DNA from: Breviolum minutum Mf 1.05b.01
Lineage: Eukaryota; Sar; Dinophyceae; Suessiales; Symbiodiniaceae
Assembly (NCBI GenBank): GCA_000507305.1
Contig: DF240794.1
Location: 27,451 to 91,450 of the forward strand
Direction: 5' to 3'
DNA: 64,000 nucleotides
The notes under the pieces are model-generated. The model made no database searches and was not told the origin of the DNA. It saw only the letters and a program-made list of their open reading frames with translations. The position numbers and the translations under genes are program-made. Each line of letters opens with the position of its first letter. The first letter of the stretch is position 1. Shown piece after piece: positions 21,401 through 32,410 of the stretch.

Positions 21401-22298
21401 TGCCATTGCTGGATACTTTGGATTTGGCTTCCTTTTTCACATTCTGCTATGGTTTCTTGGCTTCACCTGCCATGCCTGAGGTCGTAGGCTGCCACCTGTC
21501 TCGGAATTCCATGGATGCCCCTGGGATTCTGAGGTTCTTGGCCTTGCTGCAGAATTTGCTTTGCCCGCTTCAATGGCCAGATATCTCGCAGCCTGGCGAT
21601 TAAAAAGCAATAAAAGATCATTCAGACATTAATGCCTGGTGACTGGGAATATATCTAAGCCAAGCTTTTGCTTAGACATGTTGCTCATCAGGATGCGACA
21701 TTTGCAATACCCAGATGTAGAGATGAAACCTTAGGGAGGTCGAAGGTATCTTTGGATCCACGAGGATGCGGAAGGATCTAAAAGGGAACAATCCACAAAA
21801 AATGTCTCGACACTTTTCGGACGTCGGGGGTTCAACAACCGAATCGTAAAGCTAGCTTGTAGAAAGAGCTATCTCGCAGCAAAACCTACTGCATCACGTT
21901 ATTTACGTTTATTTACTATTGAATTGAGATCATGAGCTAGCTTTCTCCGATGGTATAATGTTGCAGGATTCAGATTCCCGTAGCAAGTGTATTCACAGGA
22001 AGGTTCCCGGTCCCCTTAAACATTTTTTTCTTTGGATGTTCCTGGCCAAAGTCTTGTGGAGAGTCTCCAGTCACTAGCATCCATTCTTTTGTTTTGGGTG
22101 TCTTTTAGTCTTGCCGACTGCTCCAGAGGACACGCATCCACCAACACGTTTGGTATTGGAACTACCTTAGCATTTGTTGTCAACATGACTACTCCCTTAG
22201 GCTGCAGAACAAGCGAAAATCAGATGGTGGAGAGCAGGCCACTCTGTTGGGTGGAGGGTGCGAGTGAAACGATGCAATTGTTTTTTTGGTGACACCAG

Positions 22299-22422
22299 CT
22301 ACCGGCTACCTGGCCCTTCTCCTGTACCCAGGCAACTGTTGGTGCTGGCCACGAGTGCTACGCATATGATACCCCTGGATGGCCACCATATGCGATATTT
22401 AAGCTCGTGCCCAGTCTGCAAA
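22299..22422 (+). CDS. Exon candidate, unknown protein
   Basis: After GACACCAG, LPATWPFSCTQATVGAGHEC is followed by YAYDTPGWPPYAIFKLVPSL and a strong GTGAGT donor. A second frame (DGHHMRYLSSCPVC) is also open, so the frame is not certain. Confidence 0.45.
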
Positions 22423-22739
22423 GTGAGTTGCACTTCCGTTGGCAGCTCACATGCAAAGAATACTTCGAATGGCAAGTTGCATGAAATGCGTCAAGTTTGA
22501 GATTGAAATGATTGAACTTAAAAAGAAAGGCAGCGTTTCTTAGTATATAAAGGCAAACAAAGGACAGTGTTTGGTGCAAGCCGCAAATCCAAAGGATACC
22601 ATCGAGAGACAACTTTGATATCTCCACCATGTTGTTGGCAAACACTGACACCCCTCAAATATATATTATACATATTAAATATACATGCCATACATATATC
22701 ATATAATGTTTTGAATGCTGTTTGTTTTATCATGTTTTA

Positions 22740-22800
22740 TCACCCCTCTCTCTCTCTCTCCCTGTATCTCCTCGCCCCCTCTCTCTCTGCCCTTCTTTTT
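22740..22800. repeat. CT-rich microsatellite
   Basis: CCCCTCTCTCTCTCTCTCCC and a second CTCTCTCT block form a polypyrimidine tract that could act as an acceptor tract for downstream sequence. Confidence 0.7.
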
Positions 22801-23149
22801 TCACATTTGTGAATCTGTCTCAGCAATTCAGGTGGTTTCTCTCTGCACAGGCGGATTGCTTGAGCAAGCAGTGAACGTCGGTGGACTTCCGCACTTGCGC
22901 TTCGGAATTTGTGAAGAATTGGAAAAGATCATCCAGACATTCTGAAAAATGCATGTTCGCCCTATATAGCCAATTGAAAACGACCGTCTTTTGAGACATT
23001 CTTGTCATCAGAATCAAATTCAAAAGTTCAAGGGATTTGTGTCAGAGAAACGAAATGTTTTTGCTCTTGTGTGATGAACGCGTCAGATGTTTTGAACCGT
23101 GCCTATACTAATAACTAACATTGTATTAACATCAACTATGACATATTAT

Positions 23150-23699
23150 ACATACATATATTATACACATGAGGAAAGTCAGCTCGAAAAAAGCATGACC
23201 TTGAACTGTTTTGGGAAGTGTGATGTTGTTTTCGGCTTCCACCTGATTGTGGCAGCTGTCAGGGCTTCTGCCTTTTCGTTTGATCAGCTTTGTTTTGGTC
23301 TTCTCCATGATTGCTTTGAACGTGAAGATTGGTTGCTACTTTCCACCATTCAGCTGTGGATATCGAATCTTGGTCGATTTCTAAAGGGCCTGTGGAAAAG
23401 TTTAGATGAGATCGCAATGCGCATGAGGATTTCGAGACCACCTCTTGTTCATTGCAATAACCACATTAAAAGGTGCGCTCGCCAAGCGTCACTGAGGTCA
23501 AGTATATTGCATGTGCAGAGCAACCAACATTTTGGGTGGTTCAATTTCTTCTGAGCTTGAGAAGGTAGCAACAAGGCTTCCCCAAAAAAATAAAGAGACT
23601 GTCATCTATCTTCCCAACCCAGGGAGTCCCTTGAGCATATGCAGCCGGGTAGAAAGGTGGACAAAACACAATGCAGCAGGACATGTGATTTCCTTGTGA
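23150..23699 (+). CDS. Long open stretch, exon candidates, unknown protein
   Basis: The frame at 23099-23554 stays open for 151 codons and includes DCFEREDWLLLSTIQLWISN and GRFLKGLWKSLDEIAMRMR. 23545-23699 gives SISSELEKVATRLPQKNKET and VIYLPNPGSPLS. The first may be part exon, part intron read-through. It has an amphipathic, possibly membrane-associated helix. No family recognised. Confidence 0.35.
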
Positions 23700-23817
23700 T
23701 ATATCATGATCGATTTTATACACAGTTTCTGGTAATTTGTGAAATAGTGTCATGCATTGTCTAAGCAGTTTCAATGTGGTTTTCAATACCCGCAGATAAA
23801 GAGGGCAAGGCAGTTCC

Positions 23818-24614
23818 TCAAGTAGAATAGGTATACAAACGGTTAGTTGGTGAGCAACCTGGGGTCATTTGGCTTTTCAACATACGCTGCAACACCTTAG
23901 GATTTTGCAACGCCACCTTTGCTGTGCTTTCTAGATGCTTGGTCATGACACGGCATTCCCTATGGGCTAGTAAAGTGAGTGAACATACTGACGACTCTTG
24001 ACTCAGGACATGACCATTAGGTGGGGTCGACATGTCCCAAAGCCTTTGGAATTGCATAATTCATTGCATAATTTCAACACCTTTTGTTTTAGTAGACCTT
24101 ACGAGGTATGATGTCGCTTGATCACACTGAAAAATTACGCGCTTCCGCGATGTGCGAATGAAAGAATGTGAATACATAGAAGTGGGTACTGTACTGTATA
24201 GCTTACCATGCACAGGTGCTAAGGACTGACATTTCCAGATTTTACCCCTCAAAGAGACCAGGAGACTTGCTACTGACACAGTGAGTTCAGAGCGTCTTGA
24301 GGATTGCTGTGTAACCTCTCATCCTGCTATACAGTTCAGGCAAGCGGTGTTGGAGGGGCTTCACAACAGTGGAGGAAGTGTCGTAAAATCCACTTGATCA
24401 AATGGTTTGGATGGTTCATGATTTGGCGAGCAAAGTGTCCTATGACACGAACAAGTGGCGTTTGCCATGTGCTGATGGTTTCATCGATGAACAGAAACCT
24501 ATCATAACCTATAGACATCTTGAAGAACATCGATAAACATTTTGGAAAGTTTTTCATTTTCCATGGCATCAAATCGACATTCAAAACAGACTGAATGAAT
24601 ATATGCCAAGACAT
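23818..24614 (-). pseudogene. Possible decayed mariner/Tc1-type transposase
   Basis: Three successive minus-strand frames read protein-like but are broken by stops and frameshifts. The first contains YDRFLFIDETISTWQTP, like the first catalytic-Asp motif of mariner (DE[TK]W..TP). The second contains RVIFQCDQATSYLVRSTK, like the second motif of Tc1/mariner (Q.DNA..H), and is followed by GVEIM. The spacing between the two Asp codons (24485 and 24123) is about 120 codons, longer than the usual ~92-94. No terminal inverted repeat was found. A competing plus-strand frame exists at 24340-24507. Treat as tentative. Confidence 0.25.
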
Positions 24615-24687
24615 ATCAATGTTTATGCGTCCATCTTTGGTGCGATGAGACCAAAGTTCTTAAACCTGTGCCAGGTTTTTCACAAAG

Positions 24688-25025
24688 AGCGCATGAAGTG
24701 GTTGGGGCAACCTGGAAATCACCCAGTGGTAGTGCCCAACCACATCACAATGCTGGAGGCAAGACACGTCACTTATTAGCTCAACACCTCATGTGCTTAG
24801 CAGTAACACGTGAAGTGTCTCATGGAATTCGATACTTTGGCTTTCAGAAACTTGGTATGACGTATGATGTCGGACACCATTTCAAGACTTGCGGACATTG
24901 TCCTGCGAGTTGGCATTCCAGCTGCTTGGGACACTCATGTCAAAGCGTTAGAAGTTAGAAATGACATTTCATCATTTGACTCAAGACTAATTTACAAGCA
25001 ATATCCTCAAAATCACACGAGATAA
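24688..25025 (+). CDS. Exon candidates, unknown protein
   Basis: 24688-24776 has RMKWLGQPGNHPVVVPNHIT. 24887-25025 starts after TTTCAAG with LADIVLRVGIPAAWDTHVKA and SFDSRLIYKQYPQNHTR, then a TAA (25023-25025). The second frame is strongly protein-like. Confidence 0.45.
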
Positions 25026-25102
25026 AAAGAAATGCGGCACTTGGTTTTGTTGCTTTCTCTACAGTCTCCAGTCATCTCCAGTCTACCATGACTGACAGTG
25101 CA

Positions 25103-25374
25103 GGCTTTCAATTTGGAATACATCACTTGGGGCATGTCGGGCTGCGTGGCCAAATCTCAATTTTCCATCCCTGGCGTCAAGTCTGCCACACAATTCAGCA
25201 ATGGAGTGCCGTGCTTAGAGTTGGTGATAATCGATGAGTTCGCAGATTTATCACAAGGGGTCAGCTTCCTTTAAGGTGGCGGTGGACACCAAAGATAAGG
25301 AGGTGAAGCAAAAGGTGCCTGGCCAATGGGGATGCAGCGGACAGGGTGTGCAAGGGACATGGTGTACCTGACTG
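25103..25374 (+). CDS. Exon candidates, unknown protein
   Basis: 25103-25238 reads FQFGIHHLGHVGLRGQISIF, then HPWRQVCHTIQQWSAVLR. 25258-25374 reads GSASFKVAVDTKDKEVKQKV and PGQWGCSGQGVQG. Both plus strand. The second is lysine/valine-rich with alternating charge. No family recognised. Confidence 0.4.
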
Positions 25375-25545
25375 AACCAATCCAGCAAAAACCCTCCGGC
25401 AAAACGATCGTAAATGGTTTCTATTTAAGACCTGCCACTCAAAGTTCTGACTGATTGCTGAACAGTTTTCCAATCCAAGATGTGCGGACAGTTGAAGTGT
25501 TGATGGACATCACTCTCATATCATGATGGAATCAATGCACATATC

Positions 25546-25549
25546 ACCA

Positions 25550-25600
<51 letters not shown>

Positions 25601-25602
25601 GA
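25546..25602. repeat. (ATC)n microsatellite
   Basis: About 17 uninterrupted CAT/ATC units. A poly-His frame across it is an artefact unless a transcript shows otherwise. Confidence 0.9.
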
Positions 25603-25843
25603 CATATCATCATTATTTCCAGCCACAAGATGCAAGGTGAATGCTGGCATTATGAAGTTCGTAACTTGGTTTCTGGAAAAAAGTCGGAGTTGCAAAGCTT
25701 ATGCCCAACGTCTGGGAAAGAAAGGATAAGGTGTTATACATTTGTAAACATGTTTCAATCAACATGTTTTTTTTCTTGAGGATGAGCTTGAAATGCTTTG
25801 AATCAACGCCTAGGGTCAATGTGTTTTATAGAAATCGCACAAG

Positions 25844-26058
25844 GTAGAGAACGAGCCAGACGAGCGGGGAAGATATCCTTACGCTCGTGCCTTTGTCATC
25901 TACCCTGAGGGCATTACGAATTCTCAGAAAGGCCTCTTTCGCTACCTGGCAAATACGGGACAGCAAAGAGAGGAGAGCAAGGGAAAGACCAACTTGGTCA
26001 TCAATTCGATATCCCAACGTATCAATCAGATTGAATCCGGTGGCAGTAACGATCATAT
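25844..26058 (+). CDS. Long exon, unknown protein
   Basis: Starts in phase 0 after CGCACAAG with VENEPDERGRYPYARAFVIY. It continues PEGITNSQKGLFRYLANTGQ, REESKGKTNLVINSISQR and INQIESGGSNDHM, and ends at a GTGAAG donor. This is one of the clearest exons of the central region: 71 codons, no stop, balanced composition. The family is not recognised. Confidence 0.65.
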
Positions 26059-26079
26059 GTGAAGTCTCAAAGTGCTGTA

Positions 26080-26460
26080 ATGAATATAATATGCAGCATA
26101 TATATAATCCAATGTACTGTACTATGACTATGATATAATTTGATATAATTATCTGATATAATCTGATATATTATGATATGATATCATATATCCATATAAT
26201 ATAATCTAGTTTAAGTTAATTTGATGTTATATGATATAACATGATTTGATATAATATGATATATAACACGATGTGATATGATACAATGAAATACAATAGA
26301 ATACACTATGAACAATATAATGTAACATCACATGCATAATGCACTACAAGATAATTTATCTAGTACAATATATTTTAAATGCAATATAATGTATTACGTA
26401 TATATATATACACATAATTATACATGAATATATTTATGTATATAGTCCCAGATTTGAGCA
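26080..26460. repeat. AT-rich degenerate TGATATAAT tandem region
   Basis: Many variants of TGATATAAT, TGATATGATA and TATATAACATGATT, then a TATATATATACACA tract. Almost pure A/T with regular GATATNAT phasing, no coding potential. It could be a matrix-attachment-like or unstable DNA element, or just an expanded repeat. Confidence 0.8.
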
Positions 26461-26865
26461 ATCCCTACAAAAGAGTTTGACGTGTTTTCTGATTTGAACT
26501 ATACGAAGTGGTTGGCGACGGGACTCACAAAATGCAACAAAAAAGCAGGAATGTAATATAAAAAGGTATCGATGCATCACATGGACCCAAAGCAAGTACG
26601 GTGGCTGCCATTCCTGATTCCTGGCTTCTTCGTTCACGGCGGTTTCACTGCTAGTTGCACAGGCCAAGCTTTCTTTATGCTTCATAGTTGTCTCATTTGA
26701 GAGAGAAGACAGACAAAGACCGAGCCTATCTTAGACAATCTCTGTATATAGTCTCTATAATATACATGCATGATTATATACGGTTTCACATACGAGTATT
26801 GATTACATCAATACCTTATGATAATTCTAAAAAGACATGATCTTTAGATGTGCTAATACACTGAG

Positions 26866-26988
26866 CTGGTTTTCGTGCGCTTGCTTCAAGCATCTGCAGC
26901 GTTTTATCCCGAGGTTTCAACACTGGAGCATTTGCACCGGGAATGCCCGTGCAGCCGGTCGTTCAGAGATTTCCGTACACCCACATGA
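26866..26988 (+). CDS. Exon candidate, unknown protein
   Basis: Phase-0 frame LVFVRLLQASAAFYPEVSTL, then HLHRECPCSRSFRDFRTPT to a TGA at 26986; a GTACAC donor lies just before. A second frame (LSWFSCACFKHLQRF) is open as well. Confidence 0.4.
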   Translation: MVFVRLLQASAAFYPEVSTLEHLHRECPCSRSFRDFRTPT

Positions 26989-27308
26989 GCCTTGGTGCTC
27001 AACTATAGAGATAGATTGCTTGATTCAAACAGTAGGAGTTTAGTATGACTTTACTTGTGTTACATCAATGGTTCCTTTTCAAACATACTCGAATTTTCTC
27101 GACTTGATAAAAACCGCACAACTTTTTCGCGACGTCACGCGTTCCTCATCTCAGGAATCCTGCTTGGGTTTCCGACTCACGAGTTGGACCTGGCAACGAT
27201 TTGCCTTGGATGATGCTGAGTGCCTTGAATGCTTATCATCTGAGAAGTTTCATTGGCATGTAGTGGTGCTTAGTGGTGGGCATTAGGCTAGTTTAAGAAT
27301 GACCCTGA

Positions 27309-28036
27309 ATGTGGACGGTTCGGGAATGTCTTTCCCTCACTAATGCTACAATGCAAGTATTTGCAGTGCGAGGATCCTTTTATGTCCACAAAAGCATGAA
27401 CATCTCCGATTCAAACGAGCATTCCACCCACTGCTCCAACGTAAATCCCAGCTCTATATCAGGCTTCAGCCTTGCCGCCTTCATTTTCGTGGTAATAACG
27501 GACATGTGTCATGCTTTTAATATTGGCCTTTTGGGACCCGGTTTGGGGCCTTTTGTATGGGACCTCAGATCTGCCGATCGAGGATACATGTCTCAATTCA
27601 GCATGACTTTGCAACTTGGCGAACATGTGGAAGAGGGGATGATGCCTATGCCTTGGTCCAGCCTAGAGATTATGAAACATTGCATCTCTAGGAGAATGTA
27701 CACGAAACATACCTGCGACAGAGTTTTTTCTGAAAAGTTCACAAGATTTGAAATGACACCTTCAGAAAACGTGAAAGAAAACGTGAAAGAAAAGAATAAT
27801 CTTAGCTTTTAATGAAACTATCAAGTCCAAACTTCAAAAAAAAGCTTCACCTGGCCAGGCAGGTGAAAGTCTGTGACATTTGGGAGCCCAACGAAGAAGA
27901 GAAGGTGGATGCCGTGCTCTATGCCAGCAACGTGTCCCTGGGCGAAAGTCTTTGTCAATTGGGCCGGCCCGGCACCACTAATAGATCTCTGAAGTCACTT
28001 ACGAGACGGGTTTTGCTTCAGAGGATTTATGATTGA
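27309..28036 (+). CDS. Exon candidates, unknown protein
   Basis: 27309-27812 is a 167-codon open frame containing GFSLAAFIFVVITDMC (a possible membrane segment) and GPFVWDLRSADRGYMSQFSM. 27851-28030 has LARQVKVCDIWEPNEEEKVD, then AVLYASNVSLGESLCQLG, strongly coding. The first frame may contain intron read-through. A tandem GTGAAAGAAAAC lies near 27770-27790. No family recognised. Confidence 0.4.
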
Positions 28037-28137
28037 AGAGAGATTTGTATGCTGCTAGGACTTCTTGTTGGTAGCCCCGGGATGAGAAACGGCACCAACA
28101 GCAAACCAACAGCTATTTTTGTTATTTCTCCCTTCTT

Positions 28138-28208
28138 GTTGTCGTCGTCGTCGTCGTCGTCGTCGTCGTGGTGGTGGTGGTGGTGGTGGTTGTTGTTGTT
28201 GTTGTTGC
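28138..28208. repeat. Compound trinucleotide repeat TCG-TGG-TTG
   Basis: About nine TCG units pass into about seven TGG units and then about six TTG units. The successive blocks differ by one base each, as expected if point mutations were amplified by slippage. Confidence 0.9.
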
Positions 28209-28229
28209 CGTGGCTGGCCGCATTTCTTG

Positions 28230-28393
28230 TTGGTTATTGGCCATTTTTTTTCGAAAAACTGAGGCAAAACTACATGGCTTTGGAACTTGGGATCGCGGTT
28301 ACAAACACCAGCAACAAGATTCCTGACTGCAGCCGCCAGACCATTTCACCAACTCAACATGGGAATTGGTTACATAGATTCTTTCACTCTTGA
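28230..28393 (+). CDS. Exon candidate after the compound repeat
   Basis: EKLRQNYMALELGIAVTNTS, then NKIPDCSRQTISPTQHGN. The frame runs through the repeat upstream, so the real start is probably internal. Unknown family. Confidence 0.35.
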
Positions 28394-28399
28394 AATAGG

Positions 28400-29600
28400 C
28401 TTGTAATCTACTTGAAGCACTTAGATTCTATAGATCTATCAAATGATTTCAGTCATATCTGAGTTTAATCTTTAGATTCCATGGCGCTCGTGGATGCGGA
28501 GCCTTTTTTTTTGCTAGGATCCTACGTCAACAGGGCGGCCCGTTCGATTTAAAGGCTTCGCAGGTGTGGCTTGGTGTGGTGGAAATTCAATGAGATTACC
28601 ATGGTTACAATGGCATAACGGACCCTAATATGGTGGTTTAGAGTTTAGATGAGTTTAGAGTCTTAGAATAAAACACATGCCATACATGCATGTGGCGGCT
28701 GGGTAGATGAGTGCAGAAGAAATCGAATGAATAGGCATCTTGCACAGGTTCAAAAACAAACCAGACACTCTCTCTTGTGGTTGGGATGTGTGCATACCTC
28801 CAGAAGGATGCGAAATCCGATTTCCTTCGGGACAGAGTCAGAATTTAACAAACAACATTCCTAAACTCGCGATGCACATCAACATACTGTTCATAGTCAA
28901 AATCTGTGTAACCATCTGGGATCATTAAAAACATATGTAAAAACATTTGCATAACATTTCAATCAATCCCACTCAGATATCATGGTATGTATTGATTTAT
29001 GTTTACAAATATTTACAAATACGGGATATATGACATTTACCAAATATGATATCAATCAAAAACACGTGTCGATATGTTTGAATTTTCCGGTCCAGGTGCA
29101 TCCTGAAGTTGAATCACCGGAAAGGCCCAAATCTGCATGACGGCGCGCCGTCGTTTTTTTTTTTGGGGTGAAAAGCGTGGGTGAAGCAGGAACCAGACTG
29201 GAGATTCGCCACGAGATCTTCTTGAGTATTTTTTTCTTGCGAAATTTGGTGAAAATAGGTTGGTCTACTTGAGGGTTTCAGCAATTCAAGATATTCAGGA
29301 CACGAAGAAGTGGGAACGTATACGTTTGGATCAGTTTGCAATATTTTGAATCTATGGCAGCATAATTTGTCACTGCTTCATGAAACAGCTGAAAAATCAG
29401 TTGTTTGGGATTCCTTGCCAGATTGTGCCATGGTGAACGCTTCTCCCAAACCAGAGATCTAGGTATCTCCAAAGAATAAAGTTGAAGGATGTTTGAAGGT
29501 TTCCACATGATGCTTCAAAGTGTGAGCTTAGGATAACACAAAACTTGGGAGTTTTGTTTTGGAGCCATACAATGAGCTGCCACAGGCTATCTGAACCGCT
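28400..29600. other. Mostly non-coding stretch
   Basis: No exon with good splice signals was found. Short minus-strand frames at 29114-29508 look like chance frames. Confidence 0.3.
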
Positions 29601-29615
29601 GCTTGGCGACTCCAG

Positions 29616-30276
29616 TCCTGACTGACCATTCGGGCGATGCGGCGAATGCCGACCAGCACGAAACAGATGTGGCCGTCATGGATGAGGATATGAGTCTTGA
29701 AGAGTATGGGTGAGTATTCGAATGTATTCGATGTTTCTCAGCATAAGTATCTTTGATAATGCTTGATAAGCACAGTAGAATTGCAGGCTATTAGTTTCTA
29801 GGCTCCAGACAAAAATGTACCTTTTTCTGTTGGTACCACAATAGTGGTGATTCCCCATGCTGTTTCTACTCTTTATGGGTACAGTATGGCATTTGTCACT
29901 TGGGCATACTTTGAGGCTCTCGGACGCTTCAAGGTCAACCTACTTGGTGCCTCAAATGGGATCTTGAAGGATCGTGCAACAGGATATCTGCTGGCCTAAT
30001 GTGCCAATGTCATCTACGAATTTGCTCAGAATTTGAAATACCTTGCTCCAGATAGTCCAGGACAACAATGCTCATCTAGGGGCCAATCATCAGAAATATT
30101 TCCACATCGGTACTTTGCGCCATGGCCTTAGCAGCTCTGGCGTCGTCGGAGCATTGCTGTGCAATTTGCGCCCGGAAACCCAGAGCGGTCAAGTCAAGCC
30201 GCCGAGGGCGAAAGTTCGCCGAACAGTTTGGCCCTCGCGGACATAGTTTCGATTGCAAAAAGATATATACTTGTAG
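29616..30276 (+). CDS. Three phase-linked exons: acidic segment and Cys/His-rich segment
   Basis: 29616-29709 encodes LTDHSGDAANADQHETDVAV and MDEDMSLEEYG, ending in GTGAGT. 29885 onward joins in phase 2 (MAFVTWAYFEALGRFKVNLL, GASNGILKDRATGYLLA). It either ends at a TAA (29997-29999) or splices from 29975 (GTGCAA). 30132-30276 then fits phase 1 with ALASSEHCCAICARKPRAVK, KFAEQFGPRGHSFDCKK and a terminal C before GTGACA. The Cys pattern CC..C ... C...C and the Arg/Lys-rich core suggest a small zinc-binding, nucleic-acid-facing segment. The family is not recognised. Confidence 0.5.
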
Positions 30277-30551
30277 GTGACAACGAACAATTTCGTCGAA
30301 TTCATAAGTTTTCAGGATTTCACTGGTGAAATATGAAGTTTGAAAAAAACTGGATACAATACTACTGTTTTTTCCATGTTTTTTCTGCCGTAATTATTTT
30401 TTTCACCTGATCTCTGTTTGGATACCCGTGCCTTTTTCCGAGGCACTGCGGTTGAAGGAATGTCGCGACATGGCGCCACAGCCTAAGGGTGAGGAAACGT
30501 AGCTGATGATCCATGATTCATAGATTGGAAGTAAATAAACGTCATCATTAT

Positions 30552-30649
30552 CTAGGTGGTGGTTTCAAATATTTTCTATTTTCACCCCTACCTGGAGAAA
30601 TGATCCAATTTGACTAATATTTTTCAAATGGGTTGAAACCACCAGCTAG
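30552..30649. mobile_element. MITE-like element, family A copy 2
   Basis: 98 bp with near-perfect terminal inverted repeats CTAGGTGGTGGTTTCAA and TTGAAACCACCAGCTAG. The interior shares GATCCAATTTGACTAATATT with copy 1 apart from one base. Flanked by T on both sides; a longer target duplication is not evident. Confidence 0.85.
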
Positions 30650-31143
30650 TTTCATATGTTTTTTCATTTTTTACATTCCATACATGTTGCATCTACGGTA
30701 CCATTACATGATGCTTATAAAATGTGTATCCTTGTACATGTGGATGTATGTGAGAAATAAGTTGGAATGTATATGTATTGGGAAGACTGTGACATCATAT
30801 GATATTTTGTGATATCATATCCATCAGATCCAAAATTTGCTCTTTTGATATCAGCCCTAAACCCTAAGCCAAGGAGTTATCGGCAGACATCGCCACGACA
30901 GGGTCGGAATTCATCGCGTGATTGTGTTGACTTGGCATTTCTGCGTGTTTGGTTTTATCTATTGACATAGACATAAGGACATAATGTGCAACATAAACAG
31001 TATAGTCTGAGTCTAGTGATGCCTAGTGTATATACCTGAATTGGAAACATAAGCAGGCACTCTTGTGAAATTTAAGCAGTTTGATAACCTGCATACATTC
31101 CCTCGTAGTGTTGCTATCCTGGTGCGCCTGAGAAGTGTTTCCA

Positions 31144-31170
31144 ACACACACACACACACACACACACCCA
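31144..31170. repeat. (CA)n microsatellite
   Basis: About 12 CA units (ACACACACACACACACACAC). The surrounding 30650-31290 shows no convincing exon. Confidence 0.9.
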
Positions 31171-31296
31171 CGAGTCGATTTTCGTGAGAAATTTTGTTCA
31201 AGGGAGTCTCCACATCGACTTAAGGTCTGAAAGGCGTCTAGTTGACATCTGTTGAAACTTATTTCGGATCTAACCGATGTCTAAAATCTAAAATAG

Positions 31297-31379
31297 CCAA
31301 TTTCTCACGACCGGCAAACCTGCGAGGCGCTTCTGAGTGCCCCTGCGGCCTGTGTTTAGGGCTGCTGAACAGTTGGCAG
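31297..31379 (+). CDS. Cys-rich exon candidate
   Basis: NFSRPANLRGASECPCGLCL, then GLLNSWQ and a GTGAGG donor. The CPCGLC run may bind metal. Starts in phase 1, ends in phase 0. Confidence 0.45.
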
Positions 31380-31636
31380 GTGAGGGCCAGCTGGAGGGTA
31401 TCTAAAGTGCTTTTGGAGGAGTTTCGGGACCATTGAAGTTAGGGAATCAACAGCCTTGCAGCAAGTACAGTCTATAGCTACTAGTTTAATGTGACCCTGT
31501 TCATTCGGAGGAGATTGAGCACATGGAAAGGGTAGGAGAAACAGAAATGGTAGAAGACATCAATGAACAAAAGCAGCTTCTGCTGTGACATGTAGATTTC
31601 ATTGTAGACTGCTTAAGGCTTAAGCTCTGAAATTTC

Positions 31637-32410
31637 TTGGAAGCGAGTCAACTAGTCTTGTTAGACACCAGGCAACAGAAGGCCCTTGTTGTTTTTGGGC
31701 AAAATCATGGCACCTTTTATCACAAGTGGTTGCAAGGTATTGACTGTGGACCCGTCCCCTTATCGAAGTTGACTCTGCCGATCATGTTGACTCTGCCGCA
31801 GGAACCCCTTGATGCCCTTCTTTCAGAGGTGCCAACGGATCATGCCAGCTGCTGGAAGAAGCCTGATGACAAATCCAACCATGTCCTTGCCACAGGAGCC
31901 GAAATTGGAAGGACATTATCAGTGCTGGCTCCCGGTGAAACCACTTATCCTGAAAAGGATTAATTGACTTTAAGGATCTCAAAGATTTCCAGGTGGATCT
32001 ATCCTTTCTAACAAAAAGAAGCTGATGAGTTCAAAGAAACTGAGATTGGTGGTGAATTTGGACTTGGGTAGGCTTGATGGATTGAAGGTTCCTGGAGAAA
32101 AGTGAATGATTCAGATTTGGATGCCTTTGGTAAGCTACGAATCCGTTTTTGAGCGCATGTGTCTTATAAGGGAACTTGAGACATGGGTCGTCGCACTAGT
32201 GGCGTTAGACAGTTTGATTGGACATGGATCCACAAAAGCTGAGTTGCCAAGGTTGAGTTTCGACCTGCCTGTGGCAGTGGTACTGCGAGAGTCCCTCGGC
32301 AGATCTTTTAGCCAAGGTTCCTCCACTGGGCACGGCTTAGATGGCAACGTGGAAAAAAACATACAGTGGAGAAACAATCAGAGCCGTCAAGTCCAGAGGC
32401 AGATCAACGT
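31637..32410 (+). CDS. Exon candidates, unknown protein
   Basis: 31640-31960 is open (VVFGQNHGTFYHKWLQGIDC, then LDALLSEVPTDHASCWKKPD). 32110-32340 is open (SVFERMCLIRELETWVVALV). 32367-32409 has EKQSEPSSPEADQ between good signals (ACAG acceptor, GTAGTT donor). Which of these are spliced together is unresolved. Confidence 0.3.

Noticed and set aside
25523..25729. Poly-histidine protein
   Set aside because: The His run is a pure (CAT)n microsatellite. Flanking sequence shows no conserved frame.
28055..28267. Minus-strand Pro/Arg/Gln repeat protein
   Set aside because: Reverse reading of the TCG-TGG-TTG repeat.
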